Source of the DNA: Acidocella sp. | Lineage (GTDB): Bacteria; Pseudomonadota; Alphaproteobacteria; Acetobacterales; Acetobacteraceae | Direction of reading: 5' to 3' | DNA length: 64,000 bases | NCBI GenBank assembly: GCA_026224875.1 | Contig: JAMFRU010000117.1 | Coordinates: 1 to 64,000, forward strand | Shown here: in pieces, positions 44,222-53,763 of the stretch | Layout of the letters: the number at the start of each line of letters is the position of its first letter | How positions within the stretch are numbered: position 1 is the stretch's first letter | Translations under genes and position numbers: made by a program | Notes under the pieces: generated by a model | The model's input: only the letters and a program-made list of their open reading frames with translations | Database searches by the model: none | What the model was told of the DNA's origin: nothing

Positions 44222-45694
44222 ATGAGCGCCACCGCCGGAGCAAAAACCAAGGTCACAGCTTTACCGGGGGATGGCATTGGCCCCGAAGTGATGGCCGCCA
44301 CCATGAAAATTCTGGCCGAAGCCGGGGCACCCATAGAATGGGAGGTCGCCGAGGCCGGGGCGGAAGTGTTCAAAAAAGGCTCGGTTACGGGCGTGCCGCG
44401 CGAGACGCTGGACAGCATCGCCGCCAACGGGCTGGCGCTGAAAAGCCCGCTGGAAACGCCGATCGGCTATGGCGGCAAGTCAGCCAATGTCACCATGCGA
44501 AAATACTTCGAGCTTTACGCCAATATCCGCCCGGTGCGCGAGCTGCCGGGTATCCAAACGCCCTATACGGGGCGTGGGATAGATATGGTGATCGTGCGCG
44601 AGAACGTGGAGGACGTGTACGCCGGCATCGAGCATATGCAGACCACCACGGTGGCCCAGTGCCTCAAATTGATGACAGCACCTGGCTGCGAGCGCATCAT
44701 CCGCGCCGCCTACGGGCTGGCCCAGGCCGAGGGCCGTAAGCAGGTTATGGTGGCGACCAAAGCCAACATCATGAAGCTGACCGAAGGCATGATGAAGCGC
44801 ATGGGCGAGAAGGTGGCGCCGGAATTTCCCGACATCAAATCCGGCCACATCATCATCGATAATTGCGCCCACCAGCTCGTCATCAAGCCGGAGGCGTTCG
44901 ATGTTATCGTCACCTCCAACATGAATGGCGACATCATCTCGGACCTGGCGGCAGGGCTGGTCGGCGGGCTCGGCATCGCCCCCTCCTCCAACCTGGGTGA
45001 CCATGCGGCGATTTTCGAGGCCGTACACGGCTCGGCGCCGGATATCGCCGGCAAGGGGTTGGCCAATCCCACAGCACTACTGTCGGCGGCCATCATGCTG
45101 CTGCGGCATATCGGCGCGTTCGCGGTGGCGGAAACCGTGGAGCAAGCGCTGTTCATTACCCTCGCCGAAGGCAAGAACCTCACCGGCGACCTCGCCCCGC
45201 GCGGGCATGGCGTGGGTACCGATGCCTACACAGGCCAGATTATCGATAACCTCGGCCGCTTCTCCACCATGCCGTCGCGTGAATACAAGCCGTTCGAGCT
45301 GAAAACCTGGCCGGAACTGACCGCGCATATGGAGCCCGATACCCGCGAGCTGGTGGGTATCGACGTGTTTCTGGAAACCGACCTGCGCGCGGAGGAACTG
45401 GGCCGTCAGCTCGAAGCCATCGCCCAGGACAGCCCCTTCGTCCTCTCCGGCATTTCCAACCGCGGTGTTTCGGTGTTCCCCCCCACTGGCGGGCAAACCT
45501 TCCTGGTCGACCATTTCGCCTGCCGCTTCATGTTCAAACACCCCATCCCCCTGCTGGCCTCCAAATCCGAGGGCCAGGCGGAGATCTCGTACCTGGTGCA
45601 ACGTATCGGCGCGAAATTCACCTGGATGCATATCGAAAAACTGCAACGGTTCGATGGCAAGGATGCGTTTGAGCGGCCCCAAGGCGAGGGTTAG
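44222..45694 (+). CDS. icd: Isocitrate dehydrogenase, NADP type with C-terminal extension
   Basis: 490 residues, longer than the 340-420 of ordinary forms and like the Thermus enzyme (about 496). It oxidises isocitrate to 2-oxoglutarate in the TCA cycle. Substrate residues are in KSPLETPIGYGGKSANVTMRKYFELYANIRPVR; metal Asp residues in SNMNGDIISDLAAGLVGG; the cofactor loop is EAVHGSAPDIAGKGLANPTA. The extra domain begins around residue 345. ATG 44222 has AGGA eight bases upstream and is preferred to ATG 44213. NADP preference is expected for the family, not shown by sequence alone. Confidence 0.93.
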   Translation: MSATAGAKTKVTALPGDGIGPEVMAATMKILAEAGAPIEWEVAEAGAEVFKKGSVTGVPRETLDSIAANGLALKSPLETPIGYGGKSANVTMRKYFELYANIRPVRELPGIQTPYTGRGIDMVIVRENVEDVYAGIEHMQTTTVAQCLKLMTAPGCERIIRAAYGLAQAEGRKQVMVATKANIMKLTEGMMKRMGEKVAPEFPDIKSGHIIIDNCAHQLVIKPEAFDVIVTSNMNGDIISDLAAGLVGGLGIAPSSNLGDHAAIFEAVHGSAPDIAGKGLANPTALLSAAIMLLRHIGAFAVAETVEQALFITLAEGKNLTGDLAPRGHGVGTDAYTGQIIDNLGRFSTMPSREYKPFELKTWPELTAHMEPDTRELVGIDVFLETDLRAEELGRQLEAIAQDSPFVLSGISNRGVSVFPPTGGQTFLVDHFACRFMFKHPIPLLASKSEGQAEISYLVQRIGAKFTWMHIEKLQRFDGKDAFERPQGEG

Positions 45695-46718
45695 ACCTCA
45701 GCCCTTGGCGAGCGCCGCCGCCTGGCTGGAGCGGATCGACCCCGGCACGCATCGCCGGATCAAAGGGCTGCGGCTGGTAACGGCCTATGGCATTGTCGCT
45801 CTGCTGGGCACGCTCCAGGAGATCAGCCATGGCCTGCCGAGCGGCGCGTCCTTGGCCTCGCTTGCCGGCGGCATCGCACTTTGGGCCAGTGTTTCCGAAG
45901 CACGGACGACACGGGCGAAATCCTCGCGCGACCTCGCTCTGCTCTGCGCCGCTGCCGTCATCGGGGCAGCCAGCATGATGCTTTTAACGCCTTTGCTGAG
46001 CGGCCCACACCGGCCAGGGCCGGAGCTGACGCTCGCGGGCGGGGCGTTTCTGGCCGGGGATCGGAGCGCAGATATTTATCGGCCAGCTGCTGGCGTTTGG
46101 CGCCGGGTTGCTGCCGGCTGACTTCACCATGGTCTGCGCCGCCGGGCTAATTGCGGCGGTGGCGGCGGTTGTACCTCGTGTGTTGAGCGGGCCGCCGAGC
46201 AGCCCATCATCGCTGCCACGGCGGTGCCGGTTGCGGGCAGAATGAAGCCGGAAATCCTGATGGGTTTGCAGGCTGCCGTCGCGGCACTTGTTATCGTGAC
46301 GTTGAACGATGTTTTTGGGCTGGTGGAATCCGCCTGGGCCATTGCGGCCTGCACCTATGTCGTTGCAGGCTCCACCTTGGGAACCATAAAGCGTATCCGG
46401 CACCGGATCATCGGCACCGCCATCGGCGTACCCATCGGCCTGGCGTTTTTACCCATCGTGCCGCATGCGATGATATTGATCTGGGTGCTCGCGGCACTTG
46501 CCATGGTCATCTACGCCATGGCCCTGCCCGAGCGCTACGACATTGCCTGCGGCGCCTATGCTTTTACCCTTATCGTAACGCTTGCGGTGAGCGGCGAGGC
46601 CTCTGTTTTCACCCTCGCCTCGCGCGCCTGGGAAACGCTGATCGGCGGCGCGCTCGGCCTCGCCATCGCACTGTTTCTGGCACCCCTTGGCCGGAGCAAA
46701 AAACCTTCCTCGGGCTGA
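45663..46718 (+). pseudogene. FUSC-family membrane transporter gene with two compensating frameshifts
   Basis: Hydrophobic FUSC-type sequence is read in one frame from 45663 to about 46055 (KGLRLVTAYGIVALLGTLQ; SLASLAGGIALWASVSEARTT), then makes sense only in a second frame up to about 46190 (IFIGQLLAFGAGLLPADFTM; LIAAVAAVVPRVLSGPP), then returns to the first frame to the stop at 46718 (KPEILMGLQAAVAALVIVTL; YAMALPERYDIACGAYAFTL). The first shift fits one extra G in the run at 46056-46059; the second fits one missing base near 46190-46197. In the uncorrected frame a TGA occurs at 46119. Either sequencing errors or a decayed gene. Start ATG 45663 overlaps the icd end and is uncertain. Confidence 0.7.
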
Positions 46719-46874
46719 GTTACCGGCGGAACGGCGCACCTGCGGGCTTGCCGCCCAGCCGCTGGGTCCGGGAGCATGCCCAATTTGGCTGTCATTGACA
46801 AAATATGACGCTCCTACGTAACCCGGAGGACAGCCTGCCGCGCTATGACCGCGGCCACGCTCACGGAGGAACAG

Positions 46875-48479
46875 ATGAACGAACCGGCGGATTTTGGAAC
46901 GTTCGACTATATCATCATAGGTGCGGGCAGTGCCGGTTGCGTGCTGGCCAACCGCCTAAGTGCCGATGCACGCAACAAGGTGCTGTTGCTGGAAGCCGGC
47001 GGCAAGGATGATTACCTCTGGATCAAAATTCCGGTGGGCTATTTATATTGCATCGGCAACGCGCGTACCGATTGGTGCTTCAAAACTGAATCCGAGCCCG
47101 GGCTCAACGCACGGCAGATCAACTATCCGCGCGGGCGTGTGCTGGGCGGCAGTTCCTCAATCAACGGCATGATTTACATGCGCGGCCAGGCGCAGGATTA
47201 CGACAATTGGCGCCAGGCCGGGCATACCGGCTGGGGCTGGGACGACGTGCTGCCTTATTTTAAAAAGGCCGAGGACCATGTTGAGGGCGCAAATGACATG
47301 CATGGCGCCGGTGGCGAGTTGCGCGTGGAAAAACAGCGTTTGCGCTGGAAGATTCTGGAAGCGTTCCGCGATGCCGCCGCGCAATATGGAATACCGCAAA
47401 CCCATGATTTCAACACCGGCGATAATGAGGGCGCGGGGTTTTTCGAGGTGACGCAAAAACATGGCCGGCGCTGGAGTGCCGCCGATGCGTTTCTGCGCCC
47501 CGCCACCGGCCGGCCGAATTTACGCATCCAGACCGGTGCGGCGGTCGATCATCTGCGCATTGAAAATGGTGAGGCCACCGGCGTTGTCTTCCACCTTAAC
47601 GGCAAACCGTATTTTGCCCGCGCGCTGGGCGAAACCCTGCTCTCCAGCGGCGCCATCGGCTCGCCCGTGGTGCTGCAGCGTTCCGGCATTGGCGATGGCG
47701 AAAAACTGCAGGCGGCGGGTATAACCCCCGTGCATCATCTGCCAGGTGTCGGCGAGAATCTGCACGACCATCTGCAAATTCGCTGTGCTTATCAGGTGGA
47801 AAACGTATCCACCCTCAATGCCCGCGCCGCCTCATGGTTCGGCAAAGGGCTTATCGGATTGGAATACATGCTCGCCCGTACCGGGCCGATGTCCATGGCG
47901 CCAAGCCAGCTCGGTATTTTTACCCGCTCACATGCGCATCTCGCCACCGCCAACCTCGAATACCACGTCCAGCCGCTCAGCCTGGCGGCTTTCGGGGGCG
48001 CACTGGACCCCTTCCCTGCCTTCACCGCCAGCGTGTGCAACCTGCGCCCCACCAGCCGCGGCAGCGTGCAAATCGCCTCAGCTGACCCCAGTGCTGCGCC
48101 GCGCATCCAGCCCAATTATCTCGCCACGCATGAAGACCGGCAGATCGCCATCGAGTCCATAAAAATCACCCGCAAAATCGTCAGCCAGCCGGCCCTCGCG
48201 CGCTACAATCCCACCGAATTCCGGCCGGGCCCAGCATGCAATACCGATGAGGAACTGGCGCAAGCCGTGGGTGATATTTCCACCAGTATTTTTCATCCCG
48301 TTGGCACCGCCGCCATGGGCAGCGTGGTCGACGCCGATCTACGCGTGCGTGGCATCAACAAACTACGCATTGTCGATGCGTCCATCATGCCGAATATCAC
48401 ATCGGGCAATACGAATGCGCCGGTTATGATGATTGCGGAGAAGGCCGCGGCGATGATTTTAAGCAGTACCTTTTTGTGA
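46875..48479 (+). CDS. GMC family oxidoreductase (choline-dehydrogenase-like)
   Basis: 534 residues. FAD motif DYIIIGAGSAGCVLANRL near residue 10, GMC signature 1 region YPRGRVLGGSSSINGMIYMRG, signature 2 LLSSGAIGSPVVLQRSGIG, and the active-site His region FHPVGTAAMG followed by VDASIMPNITSGNTNAPVMM. It oxidises a primary or secondary alcohol with FAD; the substrate is not evident. ATG 46875 has GGAGG five bases upstream, better than an in-frame ATG at 46845. The final codons (SSTFL and the stop) are formed by the AGCAG repeat at 48463. It converges on the thiolase gene. Confidence 0.92.
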   Translation: MNEPADFGTFDYIIIGAGSAGCVLANRLSADARNKVLLLEAGGKDDYLWIKIPVGYLYCIGNARTDWCFKTESEPGLNARQINYPRGRVLGGSSSINGMIYMRGQAQDYDNWRQAGHTGWGWDDVLPYFKKAEDHVEGANDMHGAGGELRVEKQRLRWKILEAFRDAAAQYGIPQTHDFNTGDNEGAGFFEVTQKHGRRWSAADAFLRPATGRPNLRIQTGAAVDHLRIENGEATGVVFHLNGKPYFARALGETLLSSGAIGSPVVLQRSGIGDGEKLQAAGITPVHHLPGVGENLHDHLQIRCAYQVENVSTLNARAASWFGKGLIGLEYMLARTGPMSMAPSQLGIFTRSHAHLATANLEYHVQPLSLAAFGGALDPFPAFTASVCNLRPTSRGSVQIASADPSAAPRIQPNYLATHEDRQIAIESIKITRKIVSQPALARYNPTEFRPGPACNTDEELAQAVGDISTSIFHPVGTAAMGSVVDADLRVRGINKLRIVDASIMPNITSGNTNAPVMMIAEKAAAMILSSTFL

Positions 48480-48503
48480 ACAAAAAGGTACCCAAAAAAA
48501 CTT
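48463..48503 (+). repeat. AGCAG 3'-end hairpin repeat, copy B (GTACC stem)
   Basis: AGCAG plus the stem GTACCTTTTT / AAAAAGGTAC around GTGAAC, then CCCAAAAAAACTTT. It is identical over its shared length to copy A at 22562. It provides the last codons and stop of the GMC gene. Confidence 0.7.
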
Positions 48504-48550
48504 TGGCCCTGTGGGCGTTGGCCTAGCCAACGCCCACAGGGCCAAAGTTT
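48498..48550. terminator. Near-perfect long palindrome between convergent GMC and thiolase genes
   Basis: Two 25-base arms (48498-48522 and 48526-48550) are exact reverse complements around a 3-base loop CTA; two further A/T pairs extend the stem. The A-run before and T-run after make it a bidirectional intrinsic terminator for the two converging genes. Confidence 0.8.
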
Positions 48551-48566
48551 TTGGTGCAGCTTTTTA
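48545..48566 (-). repeat. AGCAG-family repeat, truncated copy
   Basis: AAAGTTTTTGGTGCAGCTTT matches the minus-orientation start of the copy at 58841 and stops before the second half of the stem. It lies against the arm of the palindrome and one base before the thiolase stop codon. Confidence 0.5.
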
Positions 48567-49820
48567 TTAAACCCTTTCGATAATAACCGCTGGCCCCATT
48601 CCACCGGCGGCACACATCGTGATAAGCCCTCGCTTCAGGTTACGCCGCTCCAACTCATCCAGCACCGTGCCAATCAACACCGCACCAGTGGCACCAATGG
48701 GATGCCCCAGCGCAATCGCGCCGCCGTTCACGTTAATCTTCTCACGATCGATGCCGAGATCGCGGATGAATTTCTCCACTACCACGGCAAACGCCTCGTT
48801 GACCTCGAACAGGTCGATATCCGCCACCGTCAGCCCAGCGCGGGCCAGCACTTTGCGGGCGGCGGGCACGGGGGCGTTCAGCATCAGCGTCGGATCATCG
48901 CCGATATTGGCGGTGGCGACGATGCGGGCGCGCGGCTTCAACCCGTGTTTTTTCACGTAATCGCCGGAGGCCAGCAGCAGGGCCGCCGCGCCGTCCACCA
49001 CGCCGGATGAATTACCGGCGTGGTGGATCGGCACGATGTTGAGCCCGGGGAAACGCTTGGTCACCAGCTCGCCGTATGTGGCACCTGAGCCATCGTCAGC
49101 CGGCGCGTCGAGGAATTTAGCGAAGGCCGGCTTCAATCCAGCCAGGCCCTCGGCCGTGGTTTCAGGGCGCGGATGTTCGTCATGGTCGAGAATTACGCGG
49201 CCCTCGTCATCAACAACCGGAACCATGGATTTCGCGAAACGGCCTTCGGCTATCGCAATGCCCGCACGGCGCTGGCTCTCCAGCGCATAGGCATCCACAT
49301 CTTCCCGCGTAATACCTTCGAGTGCCGCAATCGCATCCGCCGCCACACCCTGGTTGGTTTGCGGGTGGCGTGCCTGCAACCGCGCATTACCGCCCAGGCT
49401 ACCGCGCTTAATGCCGGCGGCCGCCTGCTCCATACCGTGCTGGGTGATGTAGGACATCATTTCGGTACCCCCGGCAATCACCAGATCTTCCATGCCCGAC
49501 ATGATCTGCGCCGCGGCGAAATTCGTGGCGGTAAGACCGCTGCCGCAGAAACGGTCCAGCGTCACACCGCTTACTTTCACATCGTAACCCGCATCGAGTG
49601 CGGCCATGCGCCCCATGTCGCCGCCCTGCAGCCCAAACTGCGCGCTGGTGCCCCAGATCACATCGTCCACCTCGGCGGTGTTGAGATTGTTCCGTTCGGC
49701 CAGCGCTTTCAGCACGGTGGCGGCCAGATGCTGCGGGTGCATCTGCGCCAAAGCGCCTTTGCCGGGCTTGCCGGTGCCGCGCGGGGTGCGTACCGCGTCG
49801 ATGATATAGGCTTCTGCCAT
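48567..49820 (-). CDS. Acetyl-CoA C-acyltransferase (thiolase)
   Basis: 417 residues. Thiolase signatures: active-site Cys92 in RFCGSGLTATNFA, His in ALGHPIGATGA, and second Cys in MCAAGGMGPA. It cleaves 3-ketoacyl-CoA or condenses acyl-CoAs; biosynthetic (PhaA) versus degradative role cannot be told. ATG 49820 starts the standard MAEAYIIDAVRTPRG N-terminus, with GGAGGA just upstream. It follows the CoA-transferase on the minus strand by 85 bases and may share its transcript. Confidence 0.93.
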   Translation of the reverse strand: MAEAYIIDAVRTPRGTGKPGKGALAQMHPQHLAATVLKALAERNNLNTAEVDDVIWGTSAQFGLQGGDMGRMAALDAGYDVKVSGVTLDRFCGSGLTATNFAAAQIMSGMEDLVIAGGTEMMSYITQHGMEQAAAGIKRGSLGGNARLQARHPQTNQGVAADAIAALEGITREDVDAYALESQRRAGIAIAEGRFAKSMVPVVDDEGRVILDHDEHPRPETTAEGLAGLKPAFAKFLDAPADDGSGATYGELVTKRFPGLNIVPIHHAGNSSGVVDGAAALLLASGDYVKKHGLKPRARIVATANIGDDPTLMLNAPVPAARKVLARAGLTVADIDLFEVNEAFAVVVEKFIRDLGIDREKINVNGGAIALGHPIGATGAVLIGTVLDELERRNLKRGLITMCAAGGMGPAVIIERV

Positions 49821-49905
49821 TTGGTCCTCCGTATTTTAGACTCTAAGTTAAGTTTGCGCCGTGGAACAGACAAACCGCCGCCAGCGCAACGCGGTCATGC
49901 GCCCC

Positions 49906-51132
49906 TTAAGCAATAGCGCCGGCCGCCTTCAGCTGCTCGATCCGCTCCCATTCCAGCCCCAGCTCCAGCAGTACGCTTTCGGTATGCTCGGAGGCCTCGG
50001 GGGCGCGGGTGGTGGTCACCGGCGTATGGTCGAACTGCACCGGGCCGCGCACCAGTTTTAACGGCTTGCCGCCATCGGAGGGCTCAACCTCGAACAGCAG
50101 ATCGTTCGCCAACGCCTGTTCATCGCTGGCGATATCGATGAGGCTTTGGATCGGCGCCCACTGGCCCTTCATGGTCTTCAAATGCTGGCGCCAATAGGCA
50201 AACGGCTTGGCGCCAATCGCCACAACGATAAGCGCGCTCGCCGCCGCCCAGTTGGTCAACAGTGCTTCCACAGTGGCAAAACGCGGGTCATCGGCAGCTT
50301 CGGGCAGGCCGAGGTGTTCAAACGTATCGCGGATGCAGGGGCCCGGGGTAAGCACGCATAAATTGATCGTGCCGCCATCTTCGGTGCGGAAATTACCCAT
50401 GAACGGGTTGCCCGGGTTAGCGCCGGATGTGGGCATGCGGTTGCGGGTCGTAAGGCCGGTCTCGATCCCCATATCGATCGCCGTACCCGCCGCCCAGCAC
50501 GCGCTGCTCAGCAGCGAAACATCGATCTCGCTGGCATGCCCGGTGCGGTCGCGGTGCAGCAGTGCCGCCGCAATACCGCCGGCGATGTTCATGCCGCCGA
50601 TGGAATCGCCAAACGCGGGAATGCCCTGGGTCAGCGGCCCCTCAAGCTCGGCCGGGCTCATGGCGTAGCCCACCCCGCTGCGCGACCAGAAGGCAGTGCC
50701 ATCAAACCCGCCGGTCTCGCGCTCCGGCCCCTTATCGCCATAGGCACTGCCGCGGGCGTAAATAATATTCGGGTTGGCAGCGCGGATATGTTCGATATCG
50801 ATGTTCAGTTTCTGGCGCGCCGCCGGCAGATAGTTGGTGAGGAACACATCGGCCGTCTTGGCCAGTCCATAGATCACCTGCTGGCCCTCGGGCGTGGACA
50901 CATCCACACCCACGCTGCGCTTGCCGCGATTCGGGTGCTCCATCAGCGTATTACGCGCCGGGTTTACCTTCACCCCGCCGATATTCACAAAACCGCGCAT
51001 CGTGTCGCCGCGTTTGGGATGCTCCACCTTGATCACATCCGCACCCCAATCGGCCAAAATAGCGCCGGCGGCCGGCACGAATGTGTGCTGCGCAACTTCG
51101 AGGATGCGCACCCCCTGCATTGGCTTTGTCAT
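49906..51132 (-). CDS. CaiB/BaiF family CoA-transferase
   Basis: 408 residues. The family III CoA-transferase start [33 protein letters not shown] and [12 protein letters not shown] are clear, with [43 protein letters not shown] and [14 protein letters not shown] in the middle. It transfers CoA between carboxylic acids. AGAGGAA lies 8 bases before ATG 51132. It is divergent from an AraC-type regulator with tandem repeats in between, so that regulator probably controls this CoA-transferase-thiolase unit. Confidence 0.92.
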   Translation of the reverse strand: MTKPMQGVRILEVAQHTFVPAAGAILADWGADVIKVEHPKRGDTMRGFVNIGGVKVNPARNTLMEHPNRGKRSVGVDVSTPEGQQVIYGLAKTADVFLTNYLPAARQKLNIDIEHIRAANPNIIYARGSAYGDKGPERETGGFDGTAFWSRSGVGYAMSPAELEGPLTQGIPAFGDSIGGMNIAGGIAAALLHRDRTGHASEIDVSLLSSACWAAGTAIDMGIETGLTTRNRMPTSGANPGNPFMGNFRTEDGGTINLCVLTPGPCIRDTFEHLGLPEAADDPRFATVEALLTNWAAASALIVVAIGAKPFAYWRQHLKTMKGQWAPIQSLIDIASDEQALANDLLFEVEPSDGGKPLKLVRGPVQFDHTPVTTTRAPEASEHTESVLLELGLEWERIEQLKAAGAIA

Positions 51133-51220
51133 ATGTCTGGTTCCTCTATTCTTATGCTTCATGTTAAAACACCGGCGGCACAGTGCAATTGCGTGGCCGC
51201 GCCGTATTTGCGTATCCACG

Positions 51221-51253
51221 CCAATTTTGGGCCAATTTTGGGCCAATTTTGGG
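51221..51253. promoter_or_regulatory. Three tandem 11-bp direct repeats in the CoA-transferase/AraC gap
   Basis: CCAATTTTGGG occurs three times head to tail at 51221, 51232 and 51243. Each unit contains the dyad CCAATTTTGG, and the 11-base period is close to one helical turn. A TTGACA follows at 51259-51264 with CATGAT 17 bases further, a plausible promoter for the AraC gene. This is likely an operator of the divergent pair. Confidence 0.65.
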
Positions 51254-51313
51254 CTTTCTTGACAGTATCTCAGCCCAAGCCACATGATGCGCGACCGCGC
51301 CGGGAATGCGAAT

Positions 51314-52273
51314 ATGCCCCATGATACCAGCACCGAAATCGCCTTAAGCGAGCAGCACCACCTGACCGCCGAGGATTTTCTGGCTGCCGCCAGCGACCGT
51401 TTTCCGGTCGGCCGCGTGCTCGATGTGCGCTCCATCCGCACCGCCGGCGCCACCGCCATGATGCTCGATTACGACAGGGATTTTCCGGTCAGCGGCAACT
51501 GGTTTTCCAAAAAAATCCATTTTTTCGACATGAGCCTCTCCAAACGCCCGCCAGGCGCGCGCGGCTATTTCGACGAGGCGTTTACCGACTACCGCAGCCT
51601 GGGGAAAATATTCTTCCTGCCCGCCGGCCACCGCTACCATGGCGAAGGCGGCCTGGGGCGCCAGCAAAGCCTCTCGCTGTTTTTACGCGCCCGGCCGCAG
51701 GATGAGGAGGAGTTTGGCACAGAACTGACACCGGTTTTACAAAACTGCTTGCGGCTGGAAAGCGAGACCATCCGCACGCTGCTGACCCGCATCGCGCATG
51801 AGGTGGCGGAGCCTGGCTTTGCCACGGATTTGCTCCTAGAAGGGCTGAGCCTGACCTTGCTGGCGGAAACCGCGCGGCTACTGAATACATTGCGCTCACA
51901 GGATCTACGCAAAGGCGGCCTCTCCCCGCAACGGCTCAAAATAATCGAGGAACGCATCCGTAACGGTGACCGCTCCACCAGCATCGCCGAGCTGGCGGAA
52001 TTATGCCACCTCAGCTCCCGCCAACTCATCCGCGCCTTCCGTGCCGAAACCGGCGAGACAATCGGCGCGTTCGTGCAACGTTTAACCATGGACCGCGCCA
52101 AAACCATGCTGAGCCGCAGCGACAAACCCATCGGCGTGATTGCCGCCGAGTTGGGTTTCGCGAGTGCCGCCGCGTTTTCCACCGCTTTCCATCGCGGCAG
52201 CGGGCAATATCCGCGGGATTATCGCACGACGCAGCAGATTGCCGTTGAGGTCAAAACGGGGATTATTGTTTAG
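51314..52273 (+). CDS. AraC family transcriptional regulator
   Basis: 319 residues. The first 180 form a cupin-like/AraC-binding-2 type domain ([41 protein letters not shown]). The C-terminal AraC double helix-turn-helix is at about 220-310: [33 protein letters not shown] and [32 protein letters not shown]. It senses a small effector, unknown. ATG 51314 is chosen because a -35/-10 pair (51259-51287) would put transcription start after an ATG at 51284; GGGA is upstream. Likely controls the divergent CoA-transferase/thiolase genes. Confidence 0.9.
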   Translation: MPHDTSTEIALSEQHHLTAEDFLAAASDRFPVGRVLDVRSIRTAGATAMMLDYDRDFPVSGNWFSKKIHFFDMSLSKRPPGARGYFDEAFTDYRSLGKIFFLPAGHRYHGEGGLGRQQSLSLFLRARPQDEEEFGTELTPVLQNCLRLESETIRTLLTRIAHEVAEPGFATDLLLEGLSLTLLAETARLLNTLRSQDLRKGGLSPQRLKIIEERIRNGDRSTSIAELAELCHLSSRQLIRAFRAETGETIGAFVQRLTMDRAKTMLSRSDKPIGVIAAELGFASAAAFSTAFHRGSGQYPRDYRTTQQIAVEVKTGIIV

Positions 52274-52278
52274 GAAAA

Positions 52279-52318
52279 AGCAGCAGCTTTTTGAAAAAAG
52301 CTGCGCCAAAAACTTTTA
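52279..52318 (+). repeat. AGCAG 3'-end hairpin repeat, copy C (GCAGC stem)
   Basis: AGCAGCAGCTTTTTG then AAAAAAGCTGCGCC and AAAAACTTTT. The stem GCAGCTTTTT / AAAAAGCTGC is at 52283-52304. Same layout as copies A and B but with a different, still fully paired stem. It serves as terminator between the convergent AraC and TetR genes. Confidence 0.7.
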
Positions 52319-52888
52319 CTTTAATTCAATAATGGCTTGTACTGTTGCTGCGAACCAATCTGCAACGAGTTTCAATTCCTTGCGCGTCGTCGCGCGTAAA
52401 GGCAGATGCTTGGTGTAGGTCACCAGCCCTGTTGCCAGAGCCGCAATCTGCAACGCGCGGGCCCGCCCGTTCGGCGCGCCTAGCCAGGCGGCCAGCGGGG
52501 TGATGGAACGCTCCTCCATCACCCGTGCTGCAATTTCAGCAGCCTCGGTATCACCGGCGGCAAGCGCCATCATCAACGGCGGACGAATCGCCTGGCCGGG
52601 TTTCAACAGCGCCTCCGCCAGGGCTGCGCCAAATTCAGCACGAGGGCGCGAAAGCATGTCGGCCACCGGCATAGCCGCATATAAAGCCGCCTCGTACAGC
52701 CCGAGTTTTGAGCCGAAATATTGCAGCAGCAAAGTCGAGCTGGTGCCGGCCATGGCGGCGATCTCACGTATCCCGGTATCGCGAAAACTATTGCGCGAAA
52801 ACGCCTCCTGCGCCGCATCTAAAATACGCGCTTTCGTGGCCTGGGCATCGCGCTTGCGGGGTGGCTTGAACTTGACCTCAGTTGTCAT
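52316..52888 (-). CDS. TetR/AcrR family transcriptional regulator
   Basis: 190 residues. The TetR helix-turn-helix is ATKARILDAAQEAFSRNSFRDTGIREIAAMAGTSSTLLLQYFGSK (about residues 17-60), followed by an all-helical ligand domain with LSRPRAEFGAALAEALL. Family members are repressors of adjacent genes. ATG 52888 gives the usual short lead before the HTH; upstream in-frame starts would cross the operator. Divergent from the hydrolase gene; a 14-bp palindrome lies between them. Confidence 0.92.
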   Translation of the reverse strand: MTTEVKFKPPRKRDAQATKARILDAAQEAFSRNSFRDTGIREIAAMAGTSSTLLLQYFGSKLGLYEAALYAAMPVADMLSRPRAEFGAALAEALLKPGQAIRPPLMMALAAGDTEAAEIAARVMEERSITPLAAWLGAPNGRARALQIAALATGLVTYTKHLPLRATTRKELKLVADWFAATVQAIIELK

Positions 52889-52935
52889 CGCCGCAGTGAT
52901 AGCCAGGATTGACACCCTGGCAAGAGGCTCATAAC

Positions 52936-52949
52936 TTATCAGCTGATAA
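52936..52949. promoter_or_regulatory. 14-bp palindromic operator between TetR and hydrolase genes
   Basis: TTATCAGCTGATAA is a perfect palindrome, 24 bases before the hydrolase ATG and 48 before the TetR ATG. It starts at the end of a likely -10 region downstream of TTGACA at 52909-52914. A TetR-type operator is the simplest reading. Confidence 0.6.
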
Positions 52950-52973
52950 TATAAAAAGCGAATGGAGAGAAAC

Positions 52974-53693
52974 ATGGCTGTTTTCGTTCTGGTACATGGC
53001 GGCGGGCATGGCGGCTGGTGCTATCAGCCTGTGGCACGGCTGTTGCAAAAAACCGGGCATATCGTCTACGCCCCCTCGCTCACGGGGCTGGGGGACCGCG
53101 CGCATCTGGTCAGCGATAAGGTCGATCTCGACATGCACATCACCGACATCGTGCGGCTGCTGGAATATGAAGACCTGCGCGATGCCATCATCGTTGGCCA
53201 TAGCTACGGCGGCATGGTGATCACCGGTGTGGCGGACCGCGCGACCGATCGCGTTGGCCACCGCGTCTATCTCGATGCCGCCTATCCGCGGCACGATGAA
53301 TCGCTGCTGGAACATGCCGGGCCGATGATAAGTGCCGCGCGCCAGGGCGGCAGGATCATCGATGGCGTGGAGCTGGTGCTGTTTCCCGACATGTCCGGGC
53401 CGGAGTTTTATGGGGTAACCGACCCTGTGCGGAATGCCTGGGCCAAGGCGCGCCTTACGCCACAGCCGTGGAAATGCTTCGACCAAAAACTGCAACTCAC
53501 CAACGAGGCGGCGATGCGGGCGATCCCGGAGAGCCATATAATCTGCACCGTGACCAAGCCGGGCCGCAACATGGAGCTTTTGCAGCAGCGCGCACAGGGC
53601 CGCGTATGGGATATCGATACCGGGCATGACCTGATGCTAACCGAACCGGACTGGGTCGCCGAAAAACTGCTGCTGATTGCAGCCGGCGGCTAA
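52974..53693 (+). CDS. Alpha/beta hydrolase (MenH/esterase-like)
   Basis: 239 residues. LVHGGGHGGWCYQPVARLL at the N-terminus, nucleophile elbow VGHSYGGMVI near residue 80, and GHDLMLTEPD near the end (catalytic His). It is the EstC/hydroxynitrile-lyase-like subgroup recognised by VHGxxHGxWCW and DLxGHG (here LTGLGDRAH). Substrate unknown. ATG 52974 has GGAGAG at good spacing. Under the control of the divergent TetR gene (inference from the shared palindrome). Confidence 0.9.
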   Translation: MAVFVLVHGGGHGGWCYQPVARLLQKTGHIVYAPSLTGLGDRAHLVSDKVDLDMHITDIVRLLEYEDLRDAIIVGHSYGGMVITGVADRATDRVGHRVYLDAAYPRHDESLLEHAGPMISAARQGGRIIDGVELVLFPDMSGPEFYGVTDPVRNAWAKARLTPQPWKCFDQKLQLTNEAAMRAIPESHIICTVTKPGRNMELLQQRAQGRVWDIDTGHDLMLTEPDWVAEKLLLIAAGG

Positions 53694-53763
53694 GTCAGCA
53701 TTGTATACGGCGCAAACATGAGTTGATATCCTTCGCCATGGATTTGCTCCGGCCCATTCCCAA

